A program made the position numbers and the translations under genes. Below are positions 1-7,729 of a DNA stretch of 44,925 nucleotides, one piece after another. Below the pieces are notes generated by a model. The model worked only from the letters and a program-made list of their open reading frames with translations, made no database searches and was not told the origin of the DNA. Positions within the stretch are counted from its first letter, which is position 1; each line of letters starts with the position of its first letter. This DNA is from Hyphomicrobiales bacterium (GTDB taxonomy: Bacteria; Pseudomonadota; Alphaproteobacteria; Rhizobiales; Beijerinckiaceae), in assembly GCA_028869185.1 (NCBI GenBank), contig JAGWTA010000020.1, positions 1 through 44,925 of the forward strand. The letters are read 5' to 3'.

Positions 1-1
1 C

Positions 2-424
2 GGCCTCGAAAAGTCAATTGCCTTCGCGGGCGCCATGCCGGCGCGCGCCGCTTTCAAACTCGGCCGCATGATGGTTGTGCCGAGCCGCGCAGAATCCCTG
101 CCCTACGTCGTTCTCGAGGCGGCCGGGGCGCAGATACCGCTGATTTCCACCAATGTCGGCGGCATTCCGGAAATTTTCGGCCCCTACGCCGATCGCCTCA
201 TCCCCAGCGATGACGCCTGCATTCTTGCCGAACGGATAGCGGCAATGCTGGCTCGTCCACCGCAGGAAAAAGCTGCCGACGCATCGGCGCTCGCCGATTT
301 CGTCGGCAAGAAATTCACGCTGCGAAACATGGGCGACGCGGTCATCGCTGGATATGAGGACGCGCTCGCGCACAAACGTTCGGCCGAAACCGGATCGGCC
401 CATCCCACCATTGTGAAGGTTTAG
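2..424 (+). CDS. Glycosyltransferase family 4 (GT-B), C-terminal part only
   Basis: The gene enters from outside the window; the visible frame gives about 140 residues. It carries the C-terminal half of a GT-B retaining glycosyltransferase. The nucleotide-sugar binding signature is clear: PSRAESLPYVVLEAAG contains the E-x7-E motif (the Glu of RAES and the Glu of VLEA), followed by the G-GG-E element in NVGGIPEIF. Proteins of this family transfer a sugar from a nucleotide donor to a lipid-linked or growing glycan on the cytoplasmic face of the membrane. It ends 13 nt before a WcaJ-type sugar-phosphate transferase, so a role in exopolysaccharide or O-antigen repeat-unit assembly is inferred. 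Donor and acceptor cannot be read from the fragment. Confidence 0.9.
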   Translation, partial: GLEKSIAFAGAMPARAAFKLGRMMVVPSRAESLPYVVLEAAGAQIPLISTNVGGIPEIFGPYADRLIPSDDACILAERIAAMLARPPQEKAADASALADFVGKKFTLRNMGDAVIAGYEDALAHKRSAETGSAHPTIVKV

Positions 425-437
425 GAATCAGTTCGCC

Positions 438-1976
438 ATGGCTTATTCAGCTGAAGACATGCGCCGGATCGAAGTCGCTCCCGCTGTTGACGATGCGCCG
501 CAAGCCCAGCGCGAAGGCGAACGCCAGCGCCGCGCCTTGCTCGCCGAGAGCCTTGCCGGGCAGACGCCCGCAGCGGCCTATTCGCCAATCGTTCTGACCG
601 GTCTCGTGCGCGCCGCCGACTTCATCCTTTTGACGGTCAGCGCGCTTGTCATCCACACGCTTTACGTCAATCCGCCGTTGACGCTGGAATACGCCGTCGC
701 CATTCCCGGCGTCGTCCTGCTGACGCTCGTCGTATTTCAGGCGCTCGATCTTTATCGCGTCGGCGTTTTTCGCGATCCGCTCTATCAGGGCTTCCGCGTC
801 GCCGGCGGATGGTCCTTCGTGTTGCTGCTCGCGCTTGCCTGCGTTTTCTTTCTCAAGCTGGATTCGGTTTTCTCGCGCGTCTGGCTGACAAGCTGGTATG
901 TCGTGGGTCTGGCCATCCTCAGCGTCGAGCGCATCCTGCTTGCCGCGATCGTTCGCCGCATGTCGGATGCCGGCCGTCTCGAGCGCCGCACCGTGATCGT
1001 CGGCGGCGGCCCGCTCGCCGAACAGGTCCTGCACGACCTGTCCACGCAAAAACATAGCGATGTGCGCATTTGCGGCGTTTTCGACGACCGCACGGACGAT
1101 CGCTCGCCCGATGTCGTCGCGGGCTTCCCCAAACTCGGCACGGTGGACGATCTCGTCGAATTCGCACGCCACACGCGCATCGATCTCGTCATCTTCACGC
1201 TGCCCATCACCGCCGAAACGCGCCTTCTCCAGATGCTGCGTAAATTGTGGGTGCTGCCGATCGACATTCGTCTGGCCGCGCACGCCAACAAGCTGCGTTT
1301 TCGCCCGCGCTCCTACTCCTGGATCGGCAACGTTCCCGTTCTCGATGTTTTCGACAAGCCTATCGCAGACTGGGACGTCGTCCTGAAATCGGCCTTCGAC
1401 AAGATCATCGGATCGGCTGCGTTGCTTCTCCTGTCGCCTGTGATGCTGGCGATCGCCATCGCAGTGAAACTCGATTCCAAGGGGCCGATCCTGTTCAAGC
1501 AGAAGCGGCACGGTTTCAACAACGAGGAAATCGAGGTCTACAAATTCCGCTCGATGTATTCCGACAAGCTCGACCATACAGCGGCAAAGCAGGTGACGAA
1601 GGGCGATCCGCGCGTCACGCGGGTTGGGCGCATCATCCGCAAGACGTCGCTGGATGAACTGCCGCAGTTGTTCAATGTCGTGTTCAAGGGAAACCTGTCG
1701 CTCGTCGGCCCGCGTCCGCATGCGCTGGCGGCGCGCGCCGCCAACTACCTTTACGACGAGGTCGTCGACGGCTATTTCGCGCGCCATCGTGTGCGCCCCG
1801 GCATCACCGGCTGGGCGCAAATCAACGGTTGGCGCGGCGAAACGGACACAGAGGAAAAAATCCAGAAGCGCGTCGAATATGACCTGTTCTATATCGAAAA
1901 CTGGTCGTTGCTGTTCGACATGTACATTCTCGCCATGACGCCCTTCGCACTTTTGAAGGCGGAGAATGCGTACTGA
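438..1976 (+). CDS. Undecaprenyl-phosphate glucose phosphotransferase (WcaJ/PssY-like)
   Basis: This 512-residue polyprenyl-phosphate hexose-1-phosphate transferase starts exopolysaccharide repeat-unit synthesis by moving a sugar phosphate, usually glucose-1-P, from UDP-sugar to undecaprenyl phosphate in the inner membrane. The layout is typical: a cytosolic N-terminus, several membrane segments at about 58-180, a Rossmann-like CoA-binding domain starting near VIVGGGPLAEQVLHDL, a membrane re-entry around 318-340 (KIIGSAALLLLSPVM), and the catalytic bacterial sugar transferase domain. Within the last, KFRSMY, RKTSLDELPQLFNV and LSLVGPRP are diagnostic. Length matches the TIGR03023-type long form. 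It follows a glycosyltransferase, and its 3' end overlaps the next gene by 11 nt, suggesting coupling. The exact sugar is inferred from family similarity, not proven. Confidence 0.93.
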   Translation: MAYSAEDMRRIEVAPAVDDAPQAQREGERQRRALLAESLAGQTPAAAYSPIVLTGLVRAADFILLTVSALVIHTLYVNPPLTLEYAVAIPGVVLLTLVVFQALDLYRVGVFRDPLYQGFRVAGGWSFVLLLALACVFFLKLDSVFSRVWLTSWYVVGLAILSVERILLAAIVRRMSDAGRLERRTVIVGGGPLAEQVLHDLSTQKHSDVRICGVFDDRTDDRSPDVVAGFPKLGTVDDLVEFARHTRIDLVIFTLPITAETRLLQMLRKLWVLPIDIRLAAHANKLRFRPRSYSWIGNVPVLDVFDKPIADWDVVLKSAFDKIIGSAALLLLSPVMLAIAIAVKLDSKGPILFKQKRHGFNNEEIEVYKFRSMYSDKLDHTAAKQVTKGDPRVTRVGRIIRKTSLDELPQLFNVVFKGNLSLVGPRPHALAARAANYLYDEVVDGYFARHRVRPGITGWAQINGWRGETDTEEKIQKRVEYDLFYIENWSLLFDMYILAMTPFALLKAENAY

Positions 1977-3150
1977 TCGCGCCATGGCCGGCGCCCGCGC
2001 GCTAGCGCTGGCGCTGGTATGGTTTGCGCAATCTGCTGCGCATGGCGCCGATGCGCCCCGCCTGCGCATGACGCTTGCAGGCGCGCCGCAAACCCTGTTC
2101 GATACACGCACTGACCGCTGCGCGCCGGAGGACATGCCCGACATCAACGCGCGCGCAATCCGCACGCGCACGGGCGTTGCATTGTTCGCGCTGCATTACA
2201 CAGCGCGCGCGATGCGCGGCCCCGACCTCGATCATCTCAAACTCGATTGCGCCCCTGCCCTTCAGTCGCATGAGAGCGACGATCCCGCGCTTTATGACGG
2301 GCGCCGCTATATCGCATCGCTCTGGACGCGCGATGGCGTGAACGTCGCAGCGCTCGTGCACAATGAATATCACGCAGAAATACATGCCGGACGCTGCGCG
2401 ACCAGCGATGCAATGTCTTGCTGGTGGAACGCAATCGTCGCCTTTCGCTCGCACGACGGGGCCCGCCACTTCGAGCCCACGGGCGACATCGTCGCCGCAA
2501 CGCCCTTTCGGCAAAATTTCGATCAGACGCGTCACCGCGGCTTTTTCAACCCTTCCAACATGATCGCCAAAGGCGCCTACGTTTATGCTTTTGCATCGAC
2601 GACGGGATGGACGGGTCAAAATTACGGCGCCTGCCTGTTTCGCAACAAGGATCCCCTGAACAGCGCAGGCTGGCGCGGCTGGGACGGACGCGAATTCACG
2701 GCGCGCTGGGACGACCCCTACCGAACCGATGCGCCGCGGCAATCGACCTGCGCGCCCATCGAGCCCTTCGCTTTGCCGGTCGGTGCGCTCGTGCGCCATC
2801 GCGCGAGCGGCCTTTTCGTCGCCGTCTGGGAGGCCGGCGTCTGGGCAGGCCGATACGAGCGTTCCGGGTTTTACTACGCCACCTCGCCCGATCTCATCGA
2901 CTGGAGCGCGCCCGCGCTGCTGCAGGCGGGCGGCGTTTCGCATCAGCCCTGCGGCGAAAAAAACCGCTATCGCGACGATGTGACGATCGCCTACCCGTCC
3001 ATCATCGATCCCGATGCGGAGGGCGAAAATTTCGACAATATCGGAAACGAGGCCTGGCTCTATTACGCGCGCATCCGGAACGAGGGCTGCAACGCTGCCG
3101 GCGAACGCACGCTGGTGCGCGAAAAAATCAGGCTGTCGCCAGCGCGATAG
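1966..3150 (+). CDS. Exported cysteine-rich protein of unknown function in polysaccharide locus
   Basis: The 394-residue product has an N-terminal signal peptide (hydrophobic stretch ALALALVWFAQSAAHG, probable cleavage after AHG or GADA), so it should be periplasmic or secreted. The start at 1966 has GAAGG six bases upstream, whereas the ATG at 1984 has no ribosome binding site. Eight cysteines are spread over the mature part, compatible with disulfides. Repeated aromatic/Gly/Asp segments such as SLWTRDGVNVAALVHNEYH, STTGWTGQNYG and YYATSPDLIDWS recall blades of glycosidase-like beta-propellers (GH32/43/68 style). This is a weak visual impression, and no catalytic residues can be assigned. 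It overlaps the sugar transferase upstream and converges with the O-antigen ligase, their 3' ends overlapping by 23 nt. A role in glycan binding or trimming is inference. Confidence 0.7.
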   Translation: MRTDRAMAGARALALALVWFAQSAAHGADAPRLRMTLAGAPQTLFDTRTDRCAPEDMPDINARAIRTRTGVALFALHYTARAMRGPDLDHLKLDCAPALQSHESDDPALYDGRRYIASLWTRDGVNVAALVHNEYHAEIHAGRCATSDAMSCWWNAIVAFRSHDGARHFEPTGDIVAATPFRQNFDQTRHRGFFNPSNMIAKGAYVYAFASTTGWTGQNYGACLFRNKDPLNSAGWRGWDGREFTARWDDPYRTDAPRQSTCAPIEPFALPVGALVRHRASGLFVAVWEAGVWAGRYERSGFYYATSPDLIDWSAPALLQAGGVSHQPCGEKNRYRDDVTIAYPSIIDPDAEGENFDNIGNEAWLYYARIRNEGCNAAGERTLVREKIRLSPAR

Positions 3151-4420
3151 CGGCTTCGTTCTGCTGCGGCGCATCGCGTCGCAACCACAACAGGCGGGCC
3201 GATTCCATTCCCCAAACCGCGCCGATCATGAGGTAGACAAACCGCCAGTGATCGATGTCGATCTGCAGCGCCTGCAGAAAGAAGCCGATCATCGCAGGCG
3301 CCACGACTTGCGCGGAACGCATGAAGGGCGATCGCGTGAAGGCAAGCCGCACGCCAATGAAGCAACTGGTCAAGGCCAGAAGCAAAAAGCCAAATCCGCC
3401 AATCCACCCCGCGTCTGCAAAGGCGCCGATATAGGAATTGTGCGGAGCCAGGCCGAAATATTCGGGGAAGCGAAACGGCCCGAAACCGAGCGGTCTCTCC
3501 AGCAGCATCGGGATCGAACGCTTCTGATTGCCGAAACGGCCCGTCTCGCCGCCGTCATATTCCTGCTCGACCTTGGCGCGCATCGTAATATTGTCGCGCA
3601 TATCCTTGTTCGTCGCCGCTGCAGCCGCGCCGATGCCGATCATGACGAACAGGATCATCAACGCATTGCCCATTCTGCGACGGATCGGCTTTTGCGCTGT
3701 TGCGTAAGTCGCGGTCAGCATGAAGGTCGCGGCAAAAATCATCGCGCCGATCGAGCCCCGCGACATCGAGAAGAAGACGCCGCCGATGGCTGCGATGCAC
3801 AACCCGACGATTTTCATCAGCGTAAACCGCTTGTGAAGCAGCGCCGACTGTCCCAGATAGAGCACGCCCATGATGCAGTAAGACCCCAGCACGTTGGGAT
3901 CCTTGAACGGTCCGGCCACACGGCCGACGATTGGCTCGTTGTCGCCGATGCCGCCGACATTCAGAAACGAAAGAATGCCCCAGGCGCCGGCGAAAACGCA
4001 GCTGAAGGCATAGGCCTTCAAAACGACGTCCATGCGCTCCTGCGTCCGCGTCGACAGGATCATGGCGAAAAGAACCGCGCTAAGATAAAGATACGCGGAA
4101 TAGACCGTGTACATGGAGGGCGTGATTTGGTCTGCGACCGCCCAATATCCGAAATACGGAACCAGCGCGAAAAGCTGCGCGACGAGAATGGTCGTCAGGA
4201 TGAAAAAGAGCGTCAGATTGACGCGCGTGATCGCGATCCTGAAGAACGGCGTCAGCGGCAAAAGCACGAAGAACAGCAATTCGTAGGGCGACGGCTCAAT
4301 GAACGAAACGCAGCTGAGGCCGATCATCGCGCCCAGCAGCCAGCGCAAAATTCGCTCGCGCGAAATTGTCAGGGAGCGCTCGTGCATCGCCAGCTCGGTT
4401 GAAAGTCCTGTCCCTGTCAT
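3128..4420 (-). CDS. O-antigen ligase/polymerase family membrane protein (Wzy/WaaL-like)
   Basis: This 430-residue polytopic inner-membrane protein has roughly ten or more hydrophobic segments. The Wzy_C signature lies near residues 310-350: a long periplasmic loop ends in APHNSYIGAFADAGWIGG, the His-containing motif typical of O-antigen ligases and EPS polymerases. Arg/Lys-rich loop residues before it (ERPLGFGPFRFPEYFG) fit the glycan-binding loop. Such proteins polymerise lipid-linked repeat units or ligate them to an acceptor at the periplasmic face. Polymerase and ligase cannot be separated from sequence alone; next to a WcaJ-type initiator, polymerase is the likelier role. It is transcribed against the neighbours on both sides, so it has its own promoter in the 97-bp gap shared with the acyltransferase gene. 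Confidence 0.88.
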   Translation of the reverse strand: MTGTGLSTELAMHERSLTISRERILRWLLGAMIGLSCVSFIEPSPYELLFFVLLPLTPFFRIAITRVNLTLFFILTTILVAQLFALVPYFGYWAVADQITPSMYTVYSAYLYLSAVLFAMILSTRTQERMDVVLKAYAFSCVFAGAWGILSFLNVGGIGDNEPIVGRVAGPFKDPNVLGSYCIMGVLYLGQSALLHKRFTLMKIVGLCIAAIGGVFFSMSRGSIGAMIFAATFMLTATYATAQKPIRRRMGNALMILFVMIGIGAAAAATNKDMRDNITMRAKVEQEYDGGETGRFGNQKRSIPMLLERPLGFGPFRFPEYFGLAPHNSYIGAFADAGWIGGFGFLLLALTSCFIGVRLAFTRSPFMRSAQVVAPAMIGFFLQALQIDIDHWRFVYLMIGAVWGMESARLLWLRRDAPQQNEAAIALATA

Positions 4421-4517
4421 CTCATAAATCTCGCTTCATTAAGATTTCGCAAACCAAACCGCGCCCGCCATAAGCGGGGATTAACAAAACGCCCCTACAT
4501 TCGCCTGCGGAGGCACC

Positions 4518-5801
4518 ATGGTTTCCCCACAGGCGGCAGGTTCATTGAGCCAATGGTTCGGCAAGGCGCCGTCCCTGTTTCGCAGGCGCATGTCCGGCGG
4601 CCATTACAGGCCCGAAATCGATGGACTGCGCTTTTTCGCGATCGCCATTGTCATGATCGGCCATGCGAACGAACGGGCCGTGCGCTTTTTTCCCTCGGCT
4701 GAGCGCCTGACGGCCGACCACCCCGCACTTGCTATTCTCGAACGTGGCGGCCTCGGCGTTTTGCTCTTTTTCGCCATCAGCGGCTTCATCATCGCCACGC
4801 AATCGCGCAAGAGCGCAGACAATCCGCTCAGCGGCGCGTTCCTGTCGAGCTATTTCAAGCGCCGCATCCTGCGTATCGAACCGCCCTACATGCTGCTGCT
4901 GGTGGCGACATGGCTGGCCATCACGCTGACGGGCTTTCGCCCCGCGGGCGCGCCCCATTTCGACTCGCAGCCGCAATCGCTGACGCTGAGCCTCATCGGC
5001 TCGCTGTTCTATCTGCACGACACGATCTGGGGCTCTTATCCGCGCCTTTTCCCGCCCGGTTGGTCCCTGGAGGCGGAAGTGCAGTTCTATGTCGTCGCGC
5101 CGCTCTTGTTCTGGGCGTGGTTCCGCGCGCCCGGCAGCCGTTTGCGCGTGGCGCTGGGGCTTGCGGCGCTGGCGCTTTCCACCCTTGTCGCCATCGAGGC
5201 GCCCGCCAGCATCGGACCATTCTTCACCGACAAGGGCATTCTGCGGTTCTTCCCGTTCTTCTGGGTAGGCATTCTGCTCGCTGACTTGCGCCCGGCCATC
5301 GCTGCAGCGATGCAGAAGGCTCCATCAGCGGCGGCGGCCGCCATCGGTTGGCTTGGCCTGATCGTGTTCGTGACCCTGCCTTCCCCGCAAGCATTTGCAG
5401 CCGATATGGCCGCGCATTTCGCGCGGTATGCGGCCATCGCGGCGATGTTCGCCAGCGCCTGGGCCGCGCAGGGCGCCTTCGCCCGCTTTTGCAGCCGTCC
5501 CTGGATCAGCCTGGTCGGCGGCGCATGTTATTCGCTGTATCTGGTGCATCTCCAGACATCGCAGGTGATCGCGAGCGCGGCGGCAAAAATTCTCGGCGAC
5601 GCGTCGCTGCCGGCGGTCGGCGCGCTGATCGTTCTGCAACTCACAGCGATGACGGTCGCCGGTCTGGTGTTTTACGTGACGATCGAGCGCTTTTTCATGA
5701 TCCCCGACTGGCCCGCGCTCGCGCGGCGCACGCTCACCGCGGCCTGGAAGCGCGACAAGAGCGCCGACGTGTCCGGGCGCTTTACATCGCGCGCGCCATA
5801 A
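4518..5801 (+). CDS. Acyltransferase 3 family membrane protein (OafA/YrhL-like)
   Basis: The 427-residue integral membrane O-acyltransferase most likely adds acetyl groups to a surface polysaccharide. Family hallmarks are YRPEIDGLRFFAI near residue 33, the catalytic-type His in MIGHAN, GVLLFFAISGFIIA, the RRILRIEPPYM arginine motif, and PPGWSLEAEVQFYVVAP near 180. About ten hydrophobic segments follow. There is no C-terminal SGNH domain, so this is the short form. A strong ribosome binding site (GGAGG) lies just before the ATG. It is divergent from the O-antigen ligase and close to the polysaccharide genes, which supports glycan decoration. Substrate is inferred. Confidence 0.9.
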   Translation: MVSPQAAGSLSQWFGKAPSLFRRRMSGGHYRPEIDGLRFFAIAIVMIGHANERAVRFFPSAERLTADHPALAILERGGLGVLLFFAISGFIIATQSRKSADNPLSGAFLSSYFKRRILRIEPPYMLLLVATWLAITLTGFRPAGAPHFDSQPQSLTLSLIGSLFYLHDTIWGSYPRLFPPGWSLEAEVQFYVVAPLLFWAWFRAPGSRLRVALGLAALALSTLVAIEAPASIGPFFTDKGILRFFPFFWVGILLADLRPAIAAAMQKAPSAAAAAIGWLGLIVFVTLPSPQAFAADMAAHFARYAAIAAMFASAWAAQGAFARFCSRPWISLVGGACYSLYLVHLQTSQVIASAAAKILGDASLPAVGALIVLQLTAMTVAGLVFYVTIERFFMIPDWPALARRTLTAAWKRDKSADVSGRFTSRAP

Positions 5802-5815
5802 CGCAAGACGCGGCC

Positions 5816-6184
5816 ATGTTTGGTCTGCTCCCCGTTTTCAGCGGCTTGATGGGCGCAGCCGGCGTCGCCCTCGCCGCCGCCGCTGCGCACGCCAGCGCCG
5901 ATCCGCGCCTGCCCGCCGCCGCGCAGATGTTGATGGTTCACGCCGGCGCCGTCCTCGCTGTCTGCGCCTTTGCGCGCGGGACCGAGCGCCGCAAACTGTG
6001 GGGTCTCGGAGCCGCGCTGCTGGTTGCCGGCCCCGCTCTTTTTTCCGCCGATATGGCGGCCCGGGCTCTGGCGGGCGCAAGCCGCCTTTTCCCGATGGCC
6101 GCGCCCATCGGGGGAAGCCTGACCATTCTGGGCTGGCTATGCGTCGCTTTCGCCGCGCTCGCCGACCGATTCAGGCAAAACTGA
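5816..6184 (+). CDS. DUF423 family small membrane protein (YgdD-like)
   Basis: The 122-residue protein has four predicted membrane segments. It matches the DUF423 pattern: an N-terminal FSGLMGAAGVALAAAAAHAS segment followed by a small Ala-rich helix with HAGAVLAVCAF, then the LFSADMAARAL and FPMAAPIGGSLTILGW elements that are strongly conserved in the family. Function is unknown across bacteria. The ATG at 5816 was chosen because conserved family residues begin there; the frame stays open upstream into the acyltransferase shadow. It lies 14 nt after the acyltransferase gene and may share its transcript. Confidence 0.85.
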   Translation: MFGLLPVFSGLMGAAGVALAAAAAHASADPRLPAAAQMLMVHAGAVLAVCAFARGTERRKLWGLGAALLVAGPALFSADMAARALAGASRLFPMAAPIGGSLTILGWLCVAFAALADRFRQN

Positions 6185-6263
6185 GCCTTCCACCGGCCCA
6201 CCGCCTTCTGTATTGTGCGGCGCAACCGCCCAGGGCCTCCGGCGGCGTTCAAACGGGGTTATC

Positions 6264-6971
6264 ATGCAGAAAGTCTATTCGGACGCGAAAAGCGCGCTCG
6301 CCGGCCTGTTGAAGGACGGCATGACCATCATGTGCGGCGGTTTCGGCCTGTGCGGCATCCCCGAAGCGCTGATCGAGGCGATGCGCGATTCCGGGGTGAA
6401 AAATCTGACGGTCGTCTCCAACAATGCAGGCGTCGACGGCATCGGCCTCGGCCAGTTGCTGGAAACGCGCCAGATCAAGAAAATGATTTCGTCCTACGTC
6501 GGCGAGAACAAGACCTTCGCGCAGCAATTCCTGTCGGGAGAACTGGAGCTGGAATTCAATCCGCAAGGCACGCTCGCCGAGCGCATCCGCGCGGGCGGCG
6601 CTGGCATCCCGGCGTTTTTCACCAAGACCGGCGTCGGCACCCTGATCGCCGAAGGCAAGGAAATCCGCTCGTTCGACGGCGAGGATTACGTGATGGAGCG
6701 CGGCCTTGTCGCGGACATCTCGCTCGTGCACGCCTGGAAGGGCGATACCGAGGGCAACCTCGTATACCGCAAGACGGCGCGCAACTTTAATCCGATGATG
6801 GCGACCGCCGGAAAGGTGACCATCGCCGAGGTCGAACACCTCGTCGAGCCCGGCCAGCTCGAACCGGACGCGATCATCACGCCCGGCGTTTTCGTCAAGC
6901 GCATCGTGCATTTGAAAAACGCCAAGAAACACATTGAACAGCGCACGACGCGCAAACGCGACGCGGCCTGA
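6264..6971 (+). CDS. scoA: 3-oxoacid CoA-transferase, subunit A
   Basis: This is the 235-residue alpha subunit of a two-subunit CoA-transferase, most like succinyl-CoA:acetoacetate CoA-transferase. It moves CoA from succinyl-CoA to acetoacetate, linking ketone-body or polyhydroxybutyrate breakdown to the TCA cycle. Family elements are GGFGLCGIPEALI near residue 25, VVSNNAGVDGIGLG, the PAFFTKTGVGT segment, and RSFDGEDYVMERG, which is typical of SCOT rather than 3-oxoadipate enzymes. The start at 6264 (MQKVYSD) has GGGG a few bases upstream and matches family length; an in-frame earlier start at 6213 adds an unrelated extension. The subunit B gene follows after 12 nt. Confidence 0.95.
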   Translation: MQKVYSDAKSALAGLLKDGMTIMCGGFGLCGIPEALIEAMRDSGVKNLTVVSNNAGVDGIGLGQLLETRQIKKMISSYVGENKTFAQQFLSGELELEFNPQGTLAERIRAGGAGIPAFFTKTGVGTLIAEGKEIRSFDGEDYVMERGLVADISLVHAWKGDTEGNLVYRKTARNFNPMMATAGKVTIAEVEHLVEPGQLEPDAIITPGVFVKRIVHLKNAKKHIEQRTTRKRDAA

Positions 6972-6983
6972 GGAGCAACAATC

Positions 6984-7652
6984 ATGGCTTGGACCAGAGA
7001 CCAGATGGCCGCCCGCGCCGCCAAGGAATTGCGCGACGGCTTTTACGTAAACCTCGGCATCGGCATCCCCACGCTCGTGTCGAACTACATCCCCAAGGGC
7101 ATGAACGTGTCGCTGCAAAGCGAAAACGGCATGCTGGGCATGGGCCCCTTCCCCTATGAGGGCGAGGAGGACGCCGATCTCATCAACGCCGGCAAGCAGA
7201 CGATCACCGAATTGCCGACGACGAGCTATTTCTCCTCAGCCGATTCCTTCGCGATGATCCGCGGCGGGCATATCGACCTGTCGATTCTGGGCGCCATGCA
7301 GGTCGCCGAAAACGGCGATCTCGCCAATTGGATGATCCCCGGCAAGATGGTGAAGGGCATGGGCGGCGCGATGGATCTGGTCGCTGGCGTCAAGAAGGTG
7401 GTGGTCGTCATGGATCATGTCGCCAAGGCCAAGGACGGCGCGATCGAGAAGAAGCTGTTGCGCAAATGCACGCTTCCGCTCACGGGCACGCGCGTCGTCG
7501 ACATGGTCATCACCGATCTTGCGGTCTTCACGATCGACAAAGCCGGCTCGGGCGGCATGAAGCTGATCGAACTCGCCCCGGAAGTGACGCTGGATCAGGT
7601 GCGCGCGAATACGGAGGCGCATTTCGAGGCTGCGCTCGGCAAGGCCGCCTAG
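6984..7652 (+). CDS. scoB: 3-oxoacid CoA-transferase, subunit B
   Basis: This 222-residue beta subunit partners with the product of the gene 12 nt upstream. The catalytic glutamate that forms the glutamyl-CoA thioester is visible as Glu47 in the [12 protein letters not shown] motif. [11 protein letters not shown] near residue 25 and [12 protein letters not shown] near 94 are also characteristic. Length is normal for prokaryotic two-gene CoA-transferases. The cytosolic heterotetramer would activate acetoacetate. No thiolase or hydroxybutyrate dehydrogenase lies nearby, so the substrate rests on family resemblance. Confidence 0.95.
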   Translation: MAWTRDQMAARAAKELRDGFYVNLGIGIPTLVSNYIPKGMNVSLQSENGMLGMGPFPYEGEEDADLINAGKQTITELPTTSYFSSADSFAMIRGGHIDLSILGAMQVAENGDLANWMIPGKMVKGMGGAMDLVAGVKKVVVVMDHVAKAKDGAIEKKLLRKCTLPLTGTRVVDMVITDLAVFTIDKAGSGGMKLIELAPEVTLDQVRANTEAHFEAALGKAA

Positions 7653-7667
7653 AAATCGCGGGTAAAC

Positions 7668-7724
7668 CTCCCGGCGGCCACGATTTCGCCGCGCTTGTCG
7701 CTTTAGCGAAGAGACCGCCGGGAG
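7668..7724 (+). promoter_or_regulatory. Inverted repeat that can mask the ribosome binding site of the AsmA-like gene
   Basis: CTCCCGGCGG (7668-7677) is perfectly complementary to CCGCCGGGAG (7715-7724). The right arm includes GGGAG, the only good Shine-Dalgarno of the next gene (ATG at 7730). The 37-nt loop holds a smaller hairpin, TCGC/GCGA (7698-7709). There is no T-run after it, so it is not a canonical terminator. It may act as a translational control element or as a factor-independent stop for the scoAB transcript. The function is inference. Confidence 0.5.
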
Positions 7725-7729
7725 TTGCC

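Noticed and set aside
447-2171. Long minus-strand frame (574 codons) opposite the sugar transferase gene
   Set aside because: Third-position GC bias makes long antisense frames; the plus-strand product has clear family motifs and the antisense translation is Arg/Asp-rich with none.
3014-4402. 462-codon plus-strand frame opposite the O-antigen ligase
   Set aside because: It has shadow composition and no motif, and it overlaps a clear membrane protein with Wzy_C signature.
6188-6214. TTCCAC-N17-TATTGT as a scoA promoter
   Set aside because: Only the -10 is reasonable; the -35 is weak and the gap is short, so support is insufficient.
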